Assembly (NCBI RefSeq): GCF_002099425.1 | Contig: NW_018344193.1 | Span: forward strand, 2,334,501-2,398,500 | Direction: 5' to 3' | Source of the DNA: Phascolarctos cinereus | Lineage: Eukaryota; Chordata; Mammalia; Diprotodontia; Phascolarctidae | DNA length: 64,000 bases | Translations under genes and position numbers: made by a program | Shown: positions 21,814 through 31,500 of the stretch, piece after piece | Layout: every line of letters begins with the position of its first letter | Numbering within the stretch: the stretch's first letter is position 1 | Notes under the pieces: generated by a model | Database searches by the model: none | What the model saw: the letters and a program-made list of their open reading frames with translations, nothing else | Told to the model about the DNA's origin: nothing

Positions 21814-22050
21814 GGTAATAACTAGGTGGTGAATGGATAGAGCATCAGGCCTAGAATCTGGAAGCCCTGAGTCCAAATCTGGCCTCAGACACTAGCTGTG
21901 GGAGCCTGGGCAAGTAATTATTTCCCGTTTGCCTCATTTTCTTCATCTGTAAAATGGACTGGACAAGGAAAAGGCAAAGCATTCCAGTATCTTTACCAAG
22001 AAAACCCCATATGGGGTCATAAAGAGACAGACACAATTGAACACCAACAC
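21814..22050 (+). mobile_element. Mar1-type CORE-SINE in hAT transposon
   Basis: 'aactaggtggtgaatggata', 'gaagccctgagtccaaatct', 'cattttcttcatctgtaaaa', 'ccagtatctttaccaagaaa', 'accccatatggggtcataaa', ending 'gaacaccaacac'. Confidence 0.9.
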
Positions 22051-22189
22051 TAGGCAAAAGTACCATTTTGTAGATGAAATATTAACTCAGGCTTCATGTC
22101 TGCAGCTAAGTTTTTAATCTGATGAGTTAACTGTGTTGTTAGAAAATGGTGCTGCTGTGATTTCTTTTACTGACTTTTCATCCTGTAGT

Positions 22190-22355
22190 TTTTTTTTTTG
22201 TTTGTTTGTTTTGTTTTTTTGGCTAGGCAATAGGGTGAAGTGACTTCCCCAGGGTCACACAGCTGGTAAGTGTTACATGTCTGAGGCTGGATTTGAACTC
22301 AGGTCTTGCTGACTCCAGGGCCAGTGCTCTATCCACTGTACCACCTAGCTGCTCC
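22190..22355 (-). mobile_element. WSINE1-like SINE in hAT transposon
   Basis: Reverse-oriented: T-rich tail, 'ggctaggcaatagggtgaag', 'gggtcacacagctggtaagt', 'ggatttgaactcaggtcttg', 'gtgctctatccactgtacca', 'cctagctgctccc'. It lacks the RTE-like Mar1 tail and ends in A/T instead. Flanking 15-bp duplication 'catcctgtagttttt' (22179-22193) and 'catccagcagttttt' (22356-22370), two mismatches. Confidence 0.9.
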
Positions 22356-23158
22356 CATCCAGCAGTTTTTCAACATCCGCTGTGCAAGGTTTTACTTGAC
22401 TGGCAACTATCGTGTACACTTCACCAGTCAATGCAACTTACTCTGAAATAACTTACTCTGAAAGTTGCTTCAGTGTCTTCTAAATTTCTAGTATAAAAAA
22501 AGCTGTTACAAACAATTTTCAGCTTTTAAAGAGCTCGTAATATCTACTTTAAAAATACTCACTTCCTTTTTCTTTAAATTTAATCATTGATCTCAAATGA
22601 TGCCACCATTGGCACTGTAATACAATTGTTCTGCTGCATAAGATAATCGGGTAAAATTCTTATTTACTATTTCACCCCATTTCATAGGAGCAAATTTCTC
22701 TCTTCCACGAATGATAGAACTTTCTTAAATGTCAGTTTCATCTTTTTTCAGCATCTTCAGATGTAGACAGTGCAGCTGTGGATTGGGAAAGCACATTTTC
22801 TAGTGTTCCTTGTATAGCCGGTGAACCATCCTTAAAAATAAGAAAGCATACGTTTTCTTTTCTTTTAGAATAAAATATTACTAAATTCCTAAATAGGTTT
22901 TAGACAAAGTTGAGAAACGTAGAAAAGCTTTAAAAATGATAAAATATAATTGCAAAATAAAACAACAAAGTATACTTATTTCTTGTTTTTCCATACAGGC
23001 ACAAGAAAAACTTTGGCATTTCAAAATAACAACTTATAAAATAATAATGAAGTTGCAGAGATTATAATGGGTATAACTGAAGATAGCTAGTAAAAACACA
23101 AGAGAAGTGCTGAGGACAGAGTTAATCTCTAAAGATCCACACATTTTTACCCTAAACC

Positions 23159-23403
23159 TTTTTGTTGCTGTTCAGTCATTTCAGTTATGTCTGACTCTTC
23201 ATGATCCCATTTGGGGTTTTCTTTGCGATGATACTAGAATAGTTTGCCCTTTCCTTTGCCCGCTCATTTTACAGATGAGGAAATTGACTAAGGCAAACAG
23301 AAATAAGTGACCTGCCCAGGGTCCTATAGCTACTAAGTGTCTGAGGCCAGATTTGAACTCCTGACTTCAGGCCTGGCACTTTATCCACTGTGCCACCTAG
23401 CTG
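23159..23403 (-). mobile_element. Mar1-type CORE-SINE in hAT transposon
   Basis: 'ttgttgctgttcagtcattt', 'ttggggttttctttgcgatg', 'cattttacagatgaggaaat', 'gatttgaactcctgacttca', 'ctttatccactgtgccacct'. Target duplication 'ccctaaacct' (23150-23159) and 'ccctaaatct' (23404-23413). Confidence 0.92.
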
Positions 23404-23909
23404 CCCTAAATCTACTGCTTCAGAAAATTCTAGAAAATACAAAAAACACACAAATACATTTTATTAGCCCTCTGAGCAATTACATCATCACAGGTCATCC
23501 CAGTCTCTGAAAAATACACACTAATAGAGAAAAGGGCAGATAGCATCTTAGTATTATTACGATAATAATTTTGATGTTGTAGACCCCCTCAAAGGGTCTG
23601 TGCACCATGTTTTGAGAATTGCTGGATTAGATGATCTTTAAGGTAACTTCCTGTTCTAAATATATGATACTTTGAGTCCTAATATCTTCCAGCACTGTAT
23701 CCTATGATGGTAGAATATTTATAGAAAATGCAAAATGGATAATGAGATAGGGAAGTGAACCAAGGCCATATTAAAAAAAAATGCAGAGGAATTGTGTGAT
23801 GTAAGCTGTCATCACTTTGAAAGACAGAAGCAACATCCTGATGACTTAGGGAAACCTTACCACTGCAGTAACAGAAACAGCAGCTGTTCTGAGTACAACA
23901 GTTCAGATT

Positions 23910-23947
23910 TTGTGTGTGTGTGTGTGTGTATGTGTGTGTGTGTGTGT
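23910..23947. repeat. (TG)n microsatellite
   Basis: TG repeat with one TA interruption. Confidence 0.95.
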
Positions 23948-24214
23948 TTTAATGGTTACTAGGTTACTGCCATAGCTGTTTTCTGAAAATAGAAAACTTT
24001 GTCAGGGTACATAAGCTTTATGCTTCACGTATCTGGTAAATTTGAATTGTACTCTTAGGGGTGATGTTAAAGATGATTGCCAAAACAAACAAACCAAAAA
24101 CAAAAAGTCCTAAGTTATGTAGAGAATCATTGGATCATAGCTTTGAGCTGAAAATGTCTTGATTTGACAGATGAGAAATCAAGAAGTAAAGTTCAGAAAG
24201 GTACTTTATCCCCA
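23948..24214. other. Mostly unique; short MIR-like piece
   Basis: 'gcatgagaaatcaag'-type sequence at 24165-24210 ('gacagatgagaaatcaagaa') may be a MIR scrap. Nothing else seen. Confidence 0.3.
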
Positions 24215-24216
24215 AC

Positions 24217-24445
24217 ATGAGAAGAATCAAAAATGCGGCCTATGGACCACATGAGGCCTATAACACATCTGAGTGCAGCAGGATGAGATTAAAATAGAAT
24301 TCCTATCTGATTTTAATATGATGATGTATTAATTTTAAAAAGAAATACATAAGCCTGTGGTTTTCTAAATCAATATGTGGCCCTCAGGGAACCTGATATA
24401 TGGTTTACTGCCTTCCACGTCTATTTGAATTTGACACCACTGCCT
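24217..24445 (-). mobile_element. Non-autonomous hAT (Charlie-like) MITE
   Basis: Reverse counterpart of 9375-9570: 'aaaaatgcggcctatggacc', 'gtggttttctaaatcaatat', 'gtggccctcagggaacctga', ending 'ttgaatttgacaccactg'. Terminal TTTGACACC is visible on the inner-facing end. Confidence 0.65.
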
Positions 24446-24811
24446 TCCATCTTAGGTCTTTAAAGTTTTAGATGTGTTAGAATGAATTACATGACTTTCA
24501 CTTTTTCTTCTTGATGGTAGTTTGAGGGAACTTGCTAATTACCTTTATTAATATGTAACCAGTAAAAATGATGATGATAGCTGATGAGATAGTTGTGTGG
24601 TGCTTGATAGTAATAATTACAGCAATCAACGGTGAATTAGAATCCTTGTAGTATAGCTGGGAAAGGAGGTAAGCTTTTGGTTAATGAGATGGAGGGATAA
24701 CAGATGGAGATCTATCCATGAAATATTAAAAGAACCAAAGAAAGATCTACATATTTAGTAAGTGCTCTGTGGAGGATTTGTGGGAGAATATAAACAAATG
24801 TAATGTGTACT

Positions 24812-24916
24812 ATCTAGGGCAGCTAAGTGGCACCATAGTGTTGAGAGTGCCTGGAGTCAGAAAGATTCCTCTTCCTGAGTTCAAATCTAGCCTTAGACAC
24901 TTACTAGCTGTGTAAG
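24812..24916 (+). mobile_element. Truncated WSINE1/Mar1-type SINE
   Basis: Head half only: 'agggcagctaagtggcacca', 'tcctgagttcaaatctagcc', 'ttagacacttactagctgtg'. The shared head cannot tell Mar1 from WSINE1. Confidence 0.8.
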
Positions 24917-24934
24917 ATGGTTATTTGTGAAAAC

Positions 24935-25075
24935 ATCATATCTTCTCCTGGGCTTTTAGCCCATTAAGGACAGAAACTAGTCTCAATTATGATGTCCCTA
25001 ATACCTAACCAAAGTTTCTATTATTAAGAGGTGCTCAATGAACATTGGGTCAGTCAATGAATAGCATGAGTATAG
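24935..25075 (+). repeat. L2 LINE 3' tip
   Basis: 'cccattaaggacagaaacta', 'cctaatacctaaccaaag', 'ggtgctcaatgaacattggg' follow the L2 terminus. Confidence 0.6.
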
Positions 25076-25129
25076 ATTACCAAATTAGGAATGCACCCTC
25101 CCTTCTGGAAGGATTATTAAGATCTAATT

Positions 25130-25345
25130 TAGAACATGAGAGATCTGGTGATATAGTGAATAGAGAACTAGTCTGAGAGTCAGGAAGAGCTGGGTTCAAG
25201 TCCTGCTTCTGACTTTTTGATCTGGGGCAAGCCATTTAGTTTCTGAGTGCTCCCAGACAACTCTCTGAGACAGTAAATTGAAGAATTGGGAGAGGAAGTT
25301 TCCCATAGCAATGAAGTCATAGATATAAACCTCACCTCCCAAAAA
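25130..25345 (+). mobile_element. SINE-B (unnamed tRNA-head SINE)
   Basis: 'gtgatatagtgaatagagaa', 'agagtcaggaagagctgggt', 'tcaagtcctgcttctgac', then the family 3' part 'cagacaactctctgagacag', 'gaggaagtttcccatagc', 'aatgaagtcatagat'. This copy shows the family structure best. Confidence 0.7.
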
Positions 25346-26808
25346 AGAAAAAAAGAGAACTTAATAATTTGCTATGGATACTTGTTGCCCCATAGTGGAA
25401 TCTGACAACTTTACAGGCTGACCTGTTTATTGCACTCTGTGTATTAGTCTGTGTCTATAATTAATAGTGACTTTTGAGTCAGAAAAAAAACTATCTGATT
25501 TTACTTTAAAAAAGAAAATCTCAGAATGATCTCACTAAAAATTGAACCCATTTGCCTATCCTTCATGCTTTCTGTGAATTAAGCTGGTGCTAAGTAATTA
25601 AAAGTCATCCCTTTTCATTTCTACTGGCACACAAATCCTGACCTGCCCCCTTTCTACCCGCAACACCAATAACCACAAAAGTAAGAATCATAATCTAAAT
25701 AATAAGCATCTTCCCTCTTAGAGACATGTTGTAGCTGGGTGAAAATGAGGTTCAGATGTACCAAACTTCAATAACACACCTGTTTATTTGAAAAAGCAGC
25801 TTTTTTTTTTTTTGCAAAGGCACCAGATGTAAAGATCTAGGATTAGACAGAATAAAGAATTAGGGTATAACCCTTGTGTGTTTTAATATCCTTAGTTACT
25901 TTTTCAAAAGAGGGGTGGGGGTGGGGTGGAAGAGATGGAAGGAAATGATGCATTTGGCATGTTTGCAAAGCTGTATGTGTCATCACTTTCAGTGGATTAG
26001 AAACTCAAAACAATTATAGTTATCAACACATAGGGAAGGATTTATATTTAATATAATTTCCTCTGGAAAGCTCTAATTTTTCCAACTAGAATTTATCTCA
26101 TTGCTCAGTTTTTTGTTCTGCCTTGATTTATCACCAAGTTCATAGAGAACTAGACATTCTCCAATCTTACCCCTGAAAAAAATCCCCTCCAAATGCTTTC
26201 ATTTCTTTCATCTACTCATCAATTGCTGAGTCTGACCCTAGAGAGATGATAAATCTATGGCATATGTCTGAGGTTAAGTCTCAAAAAACTGATGTGCAAA
26301 GTACAATTACAGGAATTCAAACGAGTGTGTAACAGGGTTTTTATTTCCCCAGAGATACTACTGTGGAAGTCAAGGGAAATACACTGACGTGGTTAGTGAT
26401 GTATTTATAACAGTTACTTCTCCCACCCTCAGCCTCATTGTTTGAAAGGCCGTTGTTATTTCCATAAAGATCACAGAAGGCAGTTTTCAGGCAGTTTTCA
26501 TTTTTACCAGCGATTTATTTCCATGCTTTCAGGGGTGGAGAGTTACTTTTTAAAATTTTATTAAAATAAGCATTTCTTGAGTAATATCTCAAACAAATCT
26601 GAGGACTTAGGATGTTGTTTAAGATTGTTGTTAGATTACTTGAATATAAGTGCATCACCACCACTTTCTATGTGTATTTCATCTGAGTTTTCACCATTAC
26701 TCATAACTGAGAATGGGCCAAATTGAAATACCATTGAACAGTGAGATTTCAATTCAATTTAGAAAAAAAAATGCATTCAATGCCTTCTTCATTTCATACT
26801 GTGTGAGA
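25346..26808. other. No recognisable feature (1.5 kb)
   Basis: AT-rich unique sequence with an A/G-rich patch near 25905-25945. I see no repeat signature or coding frame. After the 48.6-52.0 kb stretch this is among the longest repeat-poor parts. Confidence 0.5.
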
Positions 26809-26809
26809 A

Positions 26810-27035
26810 ACAGTGTGTCCTAATAGGTAGAAAAAGAGCTAGTGTCAGAATGAGGAAGACAAGGGTTCAAATCCTGTCCCTTGATCTATCCTGTATGTGT
26901 GACCCTGGGCAAGTTATGAAACTTCTCAGTGCTCTAGCAACTCTCTAAGAGAGTCAGTTACAGAGAAGAGGACCACTTGCATTGGTCAAGGGAACTTCCT
27001 TAGCCAGGAGGCTAAGGTCCAGTCCCTAACCTTAG
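26810..27035 (+). mobile_element. SINE-B (unnamed tRNA-head SINE)
   Basis: 'agagctagtgtcagaatgag', 'gacaagggttcaaatcctgt', 'gtgaccctgggcaagttatg', 'agcaactctctaagagagtc', 'gcattggtcaagggaacttc', 'aggtccagtccc'. Near full length. Confidence 0.75.
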
Positions 27036-27795
27036 GTTCAAGGCCCCATGCTAGGCACAGGGGATAGAAAGATGACAAAATGGCCCTCAGTTTCTGCCCT
27101 CAAAATTCTTATCATTTAATAAGGGAGAACAGGATCGTGACATATATGATTCAAGTGCAAATATGCTGAAAGAAACAGAAAAGATACAGACAAAGTGCTC
27201 TAAGGAAATTTGAAGAGGAAAAGAGATCATTTTTAGATGAGGAACTAGGGAAGGCTTTATGGAGGAAGGTGCACCTGAGCTGGGCCCTACAGGAGGAAAG
27301 AGGTTTGTCAATAAATAAGAGTATACATAAAAAACAATGGCTTATGCAAACATACAGGGGAAAAAGAGGCTAAATGAAATTGGGGAACACCTGCTGGTCC
27401 AGGATGGCTGAAATACTTCATGTGTAAAAGGGACTTTATGAAACAGGTATGGAGAAGTAGGGCAAGGCCAGATTTGGAGTGCCTTACATGACAGGTTAAG
27501 TAATTTGTATTTTACTCTCTAAGCAATGGGAGGCAATGAGGGTTCTTAAGCAGGGGAATGGCATGGTCAGACCTTTGCCTTAGAAAGATTTTTTTGGCAG
27601 TTATGTGAATGATTCATCAAAAAGAGAAATGACCAGAACTTAGGGGACCAGTTAGGAGGTGATAGCAATATTCTAAATGGGAGATGATAAGGTCTAGAAC
27701 TTCAGTGATGGTAGGGAAAGGAGAGGTGGTTTTTTGCAGAGGTGGATTCTATAGGCTTATGCAACTAATAGGATATGTTGAGAGTCTGACTCAGA
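27036..27795 (-). repeat. L2 LINE, ORF2 end and 3' region
   Basis: Reversed L2: 'catgctaggcacaggggata', 'cctcagtttctgccctcaaa', 'gctttatggaggaaggtgca', 'cctgagctgggccctacagg', 'ggcaaggccagatttggagt', 'caatgggaggcaatgagggt', 'tcttaagcaggggaatggca'. These match the L2 C-terminal coding part read backward. It seems to continue in the reverse-transcriptase fragment at 28430-29260, the two being separated by plus-oriented L2 pieces. Confidence 0.8.
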
Positions 27796-27797
27796 GA

Positions 27798-28312
27798 CTT
27801 GTGCCTCTGATTGGTAAGCCTTCATATAACTAGCCTGATCCAGACCTACCACATTGCATCTTCATACCAAGATCCTGTGCTCCAGCCTTCAAATCTAACC
27901 GAAGATTCCAACTCCTGCCCTGTTCTTCTCATTGATCATTGTTCTGACCCTGACCATGGTCCCCTGGCTATTTCTAGGCCATGCCATCTAAAACTCACTT
28001 TCTCTTCCCTCCCTCTACCACATTTTCTATCTCTAGTTCTGGGAACAATCAAATCATTACTATTATTCCTAGAAAGGACTGATAATCAATTGCTTTATGA
28101 GCTTCTTCATCATGTCTGACTTCTTTGACCAAAATACTCCTTCCTGGCATCACTCACTTATTTGTATTGTCTTCTTGTCTTCACCTGTTAGAAAATAACT
28201 TCCTTGAGGGTCAGTACTTTATTGCTTTTTGCATTTGTGTCCTCTCTGCTGATCAAAAGGCCTAGCACATAGCAAGCACTTAATAAATGTTTTCATTCAA
28301 AGTGAAGAGTGA
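27798..28312 (+). repeat. L2 LINE 3' region, opposite orientation
   Basis: Ends with 'cttccttgagggtcagtact', 'cctagcacatagcaagcact', 'taataaatgttttc', the L2 terminus. Upstream 'gaccatggtcccctggctat' and 'caagatcctgtgctccagcc' fit the sense coding strand. The 102-codon frame at 27811-28119 is L2 debris. Confidence 0.75.
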
Positions 28313-28315
28313 AAG

Positions 28316-28428
28316 ATGTGTTGTTCCTCACACATGACACTCTATCTCTTAACTCTCTACCTTTTCAGTGACTGTCCTCTGTACCTAGAATTCTTTCCCT
28401 TCCCTCCAATTCCTGAGGTTATAAGCTT
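28316..28428 (+). repeat. L2 LINE scrap
   Basis: 'ccttttcagtgactgtcctc', 'tgtacctagaattctttccc', 'ttccctccaattcctgagg' correspond to the 'tgcctggaatgcccttccc' block of L2. Confidence 0.55.
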
Positions 28429-28429
28429 G

Positions 28430-29260
28430 AGTAAATGGGAAGATAGTGGTACCATTAATATAAACAGAGAAGCAGATTTATGGTGGAAGATGACGAATTC
28501 AGTTTTGAAAATGTTGAGTTTGGGGTGCTTTGAGACATCCAAGAGGAGGTAATCATCTGGCATTTGTTGGAGTAGATCTGGATTTTAGGGAAGATGTTGG
28601 TACAGGCTAACTAGCTAGCTAGATAAAGTATTTATTAAGTGTTTACTGTGTAGCAGGCACTGTAATAAACATTGGGAATACAAATACAAGTAATGCATAC
28701 CTCCTTTCAATTTACATTTTAATGAGGAAGGGTAGTTGGAGGGGCAGCACACTATGGAGATGGCTAGGAAGCGGTGTGGGGAATTGGTTCCAAGCAAGAT
28801 AATATGAAAGCTAACATATTAGAGTCCAGCATCCCCAGAGCAGAGTCCAAGATTCCATCAAGTGGTAGGGAAATAAGAATGATGACCCAACTGTAGGCAG
28901 CATGGTAGGGGGATGATTGGTTATATAGATTTGAGAGTCATATCTATAGAAATTTGCCTCTCTCTTCCTACTAGGGTGATAATTGAAGCTATAGAGATGA
29001 ATGGAGTCCCCAAGGAAGAGAATAAAGTAAGAAAAGAGATCCAGGGACAAAGCCTTGGGGGATATCCACAGTTAGTATACATAGGGGAGAGAAAGAAGAT
29101 GAATGAACAAATGTGACAGAATAGTGAACCAGGGAGGACAGCATTGGATAAAATGACCAAACTCAGAGTAAAGAGCACCGAGTTTCCCCTACCCAAGTGT
29201 ATCCATCAGAGATTAGAAATTAGAAGGGAAATTGGTGCTCACAGGATTTCTTGATGGGAA
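28430..29260 (-). pseudogene. L2 LINE ORF2 reverse-transcriptase remnant
   Basis: Read on the minus strand, pieces follow the L2 (CR1-clade) reverse transcriptase. 'GYPPRLCPWISFLTLFSSLG' fits the GVPQGSVLGPLLFSLYT block. 'YDSQIYITNHPP' fits Y-ADDSQIYIS, the catalytic YADD region. 'LDVSKHPKLNIFKTEFVIFH' fits LDI-WM-LKLN-KTE-LIF. The fragments lie in three frames, so it is dead. A separate L2 3' tip (28610-28740, 'ttattaagtgtttactgtgt') sits inside the region in the same orientation. This is a LINE fossil, not a host gene. Confidence 0.8.
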
Positions 29261-29304
29261 TTCAAATCAGAGTTCCTTAGCTAGAAGTATTTTTTCATTC
29301 ATTA

Positions 29305-29440
29305 TTCCGATCAATTCAATTCAATTCAACAAATACTTATTAAGGACTACGCATGTTTGAAGTGCTCTGGTAGGGCATGGAGAAGCAAAGACCAAAGCCA
29401 AAATGGCCCCTTACCTTCAAGGAGCTTAACAACACTTTCT
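29305..29440 (-). repeat. L2 LINE 3' tip
   Basis: 'caattcaattcaacaaatac', 'ttattaaggactacgcatgt', 'ttaccttcaaggagcttaac'. Confidence 0.75.
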
Positions 29441-29474
29441 GAGTATATTTAAGGAATTTTTATCTTACGTTCTT

Positions 29475-29680
29475 GATTCTTGGACTATTATGTTTATATG
29501 CATATTGATCTCATCCAATCCACTGACTTTACAAGGGAGGAAAGAGAGGTCTATGGAAGCTAAGTAACTCAACCCAAGTCACACAAGTAGGGTCAAACAT
29601 GAGATGTCAACATAGGTTTTCTGACTCCAGCTCAAGTGTTCTTTCCATCGTATCACACTACCTCCTGTTCAAAGGCAGGC
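29475..29680 (-). mobile_element. MIR SINE
   Basis: 'gactttacaagggaggaaag', 'caacccaagtcacacaagta', 'ggttttctgactccagctca', 'tccatcgtatcacactacct'. Diverged reversed MIR. Confidence 0.65.
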
Positions 29681-30024
29681 TTGCATTGACTTCTCTGCTC
29701 TGACTGTGGAAAAAGTGACAGGTCATTCTCTTTCATTTCCAAAGGTTGGTGAAAAGAAAAAAGTGGCAGCGGAAAATAAAATGAAAGCTGTTCTTTCTCT
29801 GTGGGAGAGATATATTTTGTCAAGGAACATGCAGAAGTTCTCTCCAGCAGCCCAAGGTGTACCTCCATGCACACAATCTTCATGGTTGCCTACAAACTTT
29901 ATGGAAAACTTTGCCAAACTTCCTTTTTCTATTTAAAAAAATCCTTTTTTTTTGAGTGTACAACCAAACATGTACAATACATTTGAAAAGCTAGTTCAAG
30001 TTGACAGAAATGAAAGGATCATAA
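29681..30024. other. No recognisable feature
   Basis: Several short frames overlap here (29653-29986) on both strands, with no family resemblance. Confidence 0.4.
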
Positions 30025-30345
30025 TATTTTGTATTTTCTGAGTAGTAAATTTCTGGGGGAGGAGGAGCCCAAAATTCCCAAGTTGAGCCTAAAAGCCTCT
30101 TTTTGGATAATGTGATATTGTTTTTAAGTAGAAATCTAACCTCACCCTTAATCTCATGATGTCCTGGATGGGATACATTGCTTTTCATATCAAGGGCTCC
30201 TTGTACAACAGTATAGATTGACATTGTACGTCCTGCTATATCACTGATTTTCATGGATCTATCGTAAAAGAAGTGGCTCCAGGCAAACTGCATTCCTTTG
30301 AGTTTAACACAGGCAAGGCTTTATGAAGACCATCATGCATGTCAC
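30025..30345 (-). other. Unidentified open frame, possible exon or pseudogene
   Basis: A minus-strand frame runs 100 codons (30293 down to 29991). Its first half reads 'MQFAWSHFFYDRSMKISDIA', 'GRTMSIYTVVQGALDMKS', 'NVSHPGHHEIKG', which looks protein-like: mixed composition and no repeat. Right after 'HHEIKG' the DNA reads 'attaagggtgaggtt', a fair match to a splice donor (AGG|GTGAGG). Upstream a stop lies ten codons before the Met, and I see no strong acceptor. I do not recognise the product. A decayed transposable-element protein or a processed pseudogene is at least as likely as a host exon. Confidence 0.3.
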
Positions 30346-30549
30346 AATAGCACCAGACAATACACTTTAAGTGCTCAGTCAGTTCATCACTTTCTAGGCA
30401 ATCTTAGACCTCAGCAGGCAAAGACAACAACAAATAAAGTCACTAAATTACAAACTGGAAGAGAAAGACAGAACTGTAGCTCTTAACATTTCTCAACATG
30501 TTTATTAGCTTCTTTGGTGAGTGCTTTAAAAAGAATTGGCAGCAAATAT

Positions 30550-30900
30550 AGAATGTTTAGAGTTGGAAAGAACTTCAGAGATCATTTACTATAGCTCTAA
30601 ACAGAAGCATGAGTCTTTTCTTTAATATCTCTGACTATTTTCCAATTGGCCAATGCCCCTGTCCTTGAAGACATCCAGTGATAGGAAATTCACTTTGCGA
30701 GATACACTCTTCCATTTGTGGGCAGCTTAGGAAGCCCTTTCATATATTCAGTTAAAATGTGCCTTCCTATATTTCATTTGTTATTTCCAGTAAAATGCAA
30801 ATGGTAATCCTTTACATTCTTAAAGATATTTATCATGTTCTCCTGTCTTCTCTCCCCCAGGATTGTACTGCATTATTTTAAGTCCATTGACAACATTCCA
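30550..30900 (-). repeat. L3/CR1 LINE 3' region
   Basis: 'agagttggaaagaacttcag', 'agatcatttactatagctc', 'gaagacatccagtgatagga', 'cccttt' and 'catgttctcctgtcttctct' follow the reversed CR1/L3 3' UTR. Confidence 0.75.
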
Positions 30901-30999
30901 GGTTGTCAATATCTATTCCATATACACATGTTAACATATTTATACATATTACATATACATATAAACACATGCTGCTCCTAAAATAATAATGTGTACTGA

Positions 31000-31112
31000 C
31001 ATAATTATGACAAATAATGCTTAAAAGTTTACAAGGCACTTTATGTTGATTATCTACTTTGAGCTCCTCAATAGCCCTGTGAGTTAAGTATCAATGCTAA
31101 TAAAAAATACAT
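31000..31112 (-). mobile_element. MIR SINE fragment
   Basis: 'ttaaaagtttacaaggcact', 'ttgagctcctcaatagccct', 'gtgagttaagtat' are the reversed 3' half of MIR. Confidence 0.65.
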
Positions 31113-31236
31113 TGTTACCTCTAGACTCTAAGTTCTTTGAGGGGAAGGACTTTTACCTTTCTTTGCATCCCTAATTTTTAGCAGATGCCTGACACATAGT
31201 GGGTGCTTAATAAATGCTTTTTAACTGACACATATC
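31113..31236 (+). repeat. L2 LINE 3' tip
   Basis: 'ctctaagttctttgagggga', 'aaggacttttacctttcttt', 'gcctgacacatagtgggtgc', 'ttaataaatgc'. Confidence 0.8.
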
Positions 31237-31500
31237 TATATCTATCTATATACACATAGGATTATATATGTGCTACATATATGTATGGAAATAGAAATTT
31301 CTAATAAATATATATTACTATATATATGTATACAGTGCATAATATATATGTATATATATATATACATAATATATATGTATATATATATACACACATATAT
31401 ACAGAAGCACAGTACCTGGTACATAGTAAGTACTTAATGAATATTTATTGAATCTAATTGAATACACACACATATGTATGTGTGTGTGTATGTGTATTAG
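31237..31500. repeat. (TA)n/(CA)n microsatellite with an L2/MIR tip inside
   Basis: Alternating TA with TG/CA blocks. At 31405-31462 the tip 'gcacagtacctggtacatag' and 'taagtacttaatgaatattt' of an L2/MIR interrupts it. Y-I frames on the minus strand are artefacts. Confidence 0.85.

Larger units (their letters stand above)
20440..22700 (-). pseudogene. hAT transposase remnant (non-functional)
   Basis: A transposase of the hAT superfamily cuts and pastes its own DNA. It uses an N-terminal zinc finger, an RNase-H-like core and a C-terminal dimerisation region. Here only pieces remain, all on the minus strand and in the right order. Nearest the 5' side (about 22.40 kb) 'VYTIVASQVKPCTADVEKLL' resembles the segment HTIGE-LILP-A-DIV of ZBED5/FAM200-type proteins. 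At about 21.65 kb 'FESHGFSRNNWVNIF' corresponds to the core block 'gl.w..cv.i.tDGA', cut before the Asp. At about 21.23 kb 'LGYLADIFS' matches the conserved LAYLADIF block. At 20.87-20.56 kb 'STLQPTFNKLSPVKFWSGIK', 'IFPFCQQCNVRLSSYTSTKT' and 'LNAKAYMRIQLPPIKPDIKE' follow the C-terminal dimerisation domain. Multiple frameshifts and stops, and two SINE insertions, show it is dead. The longest clean frames are about 60 codons. Confidence 0.75.
20427..23628 (-). mobile_element. hAT DNA transposon fossil (Charlie/Buster-like), split by three SINEs
   Basis: The right edge on the plus strand reads 'ttttgagaattgctgg', the reverse of a CAGTGGTTCTCAAA-type hAT terminus, preceded by 'gaccccctcaaagggtct'. 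The left part begins 'taccatattagaaattaaaa'; the left terminus itself is not visible. Between them the minus strand carries a decayed transposase (separate entry). Mar1 (21814-22050 and 23159-23403) and a WSINE1-like SINE (22190-22355) sit inside, so the transposon is older than both. Total about 3.2 kb, of which roughly 2.5 kb is transposon. Confidence 0.8.
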
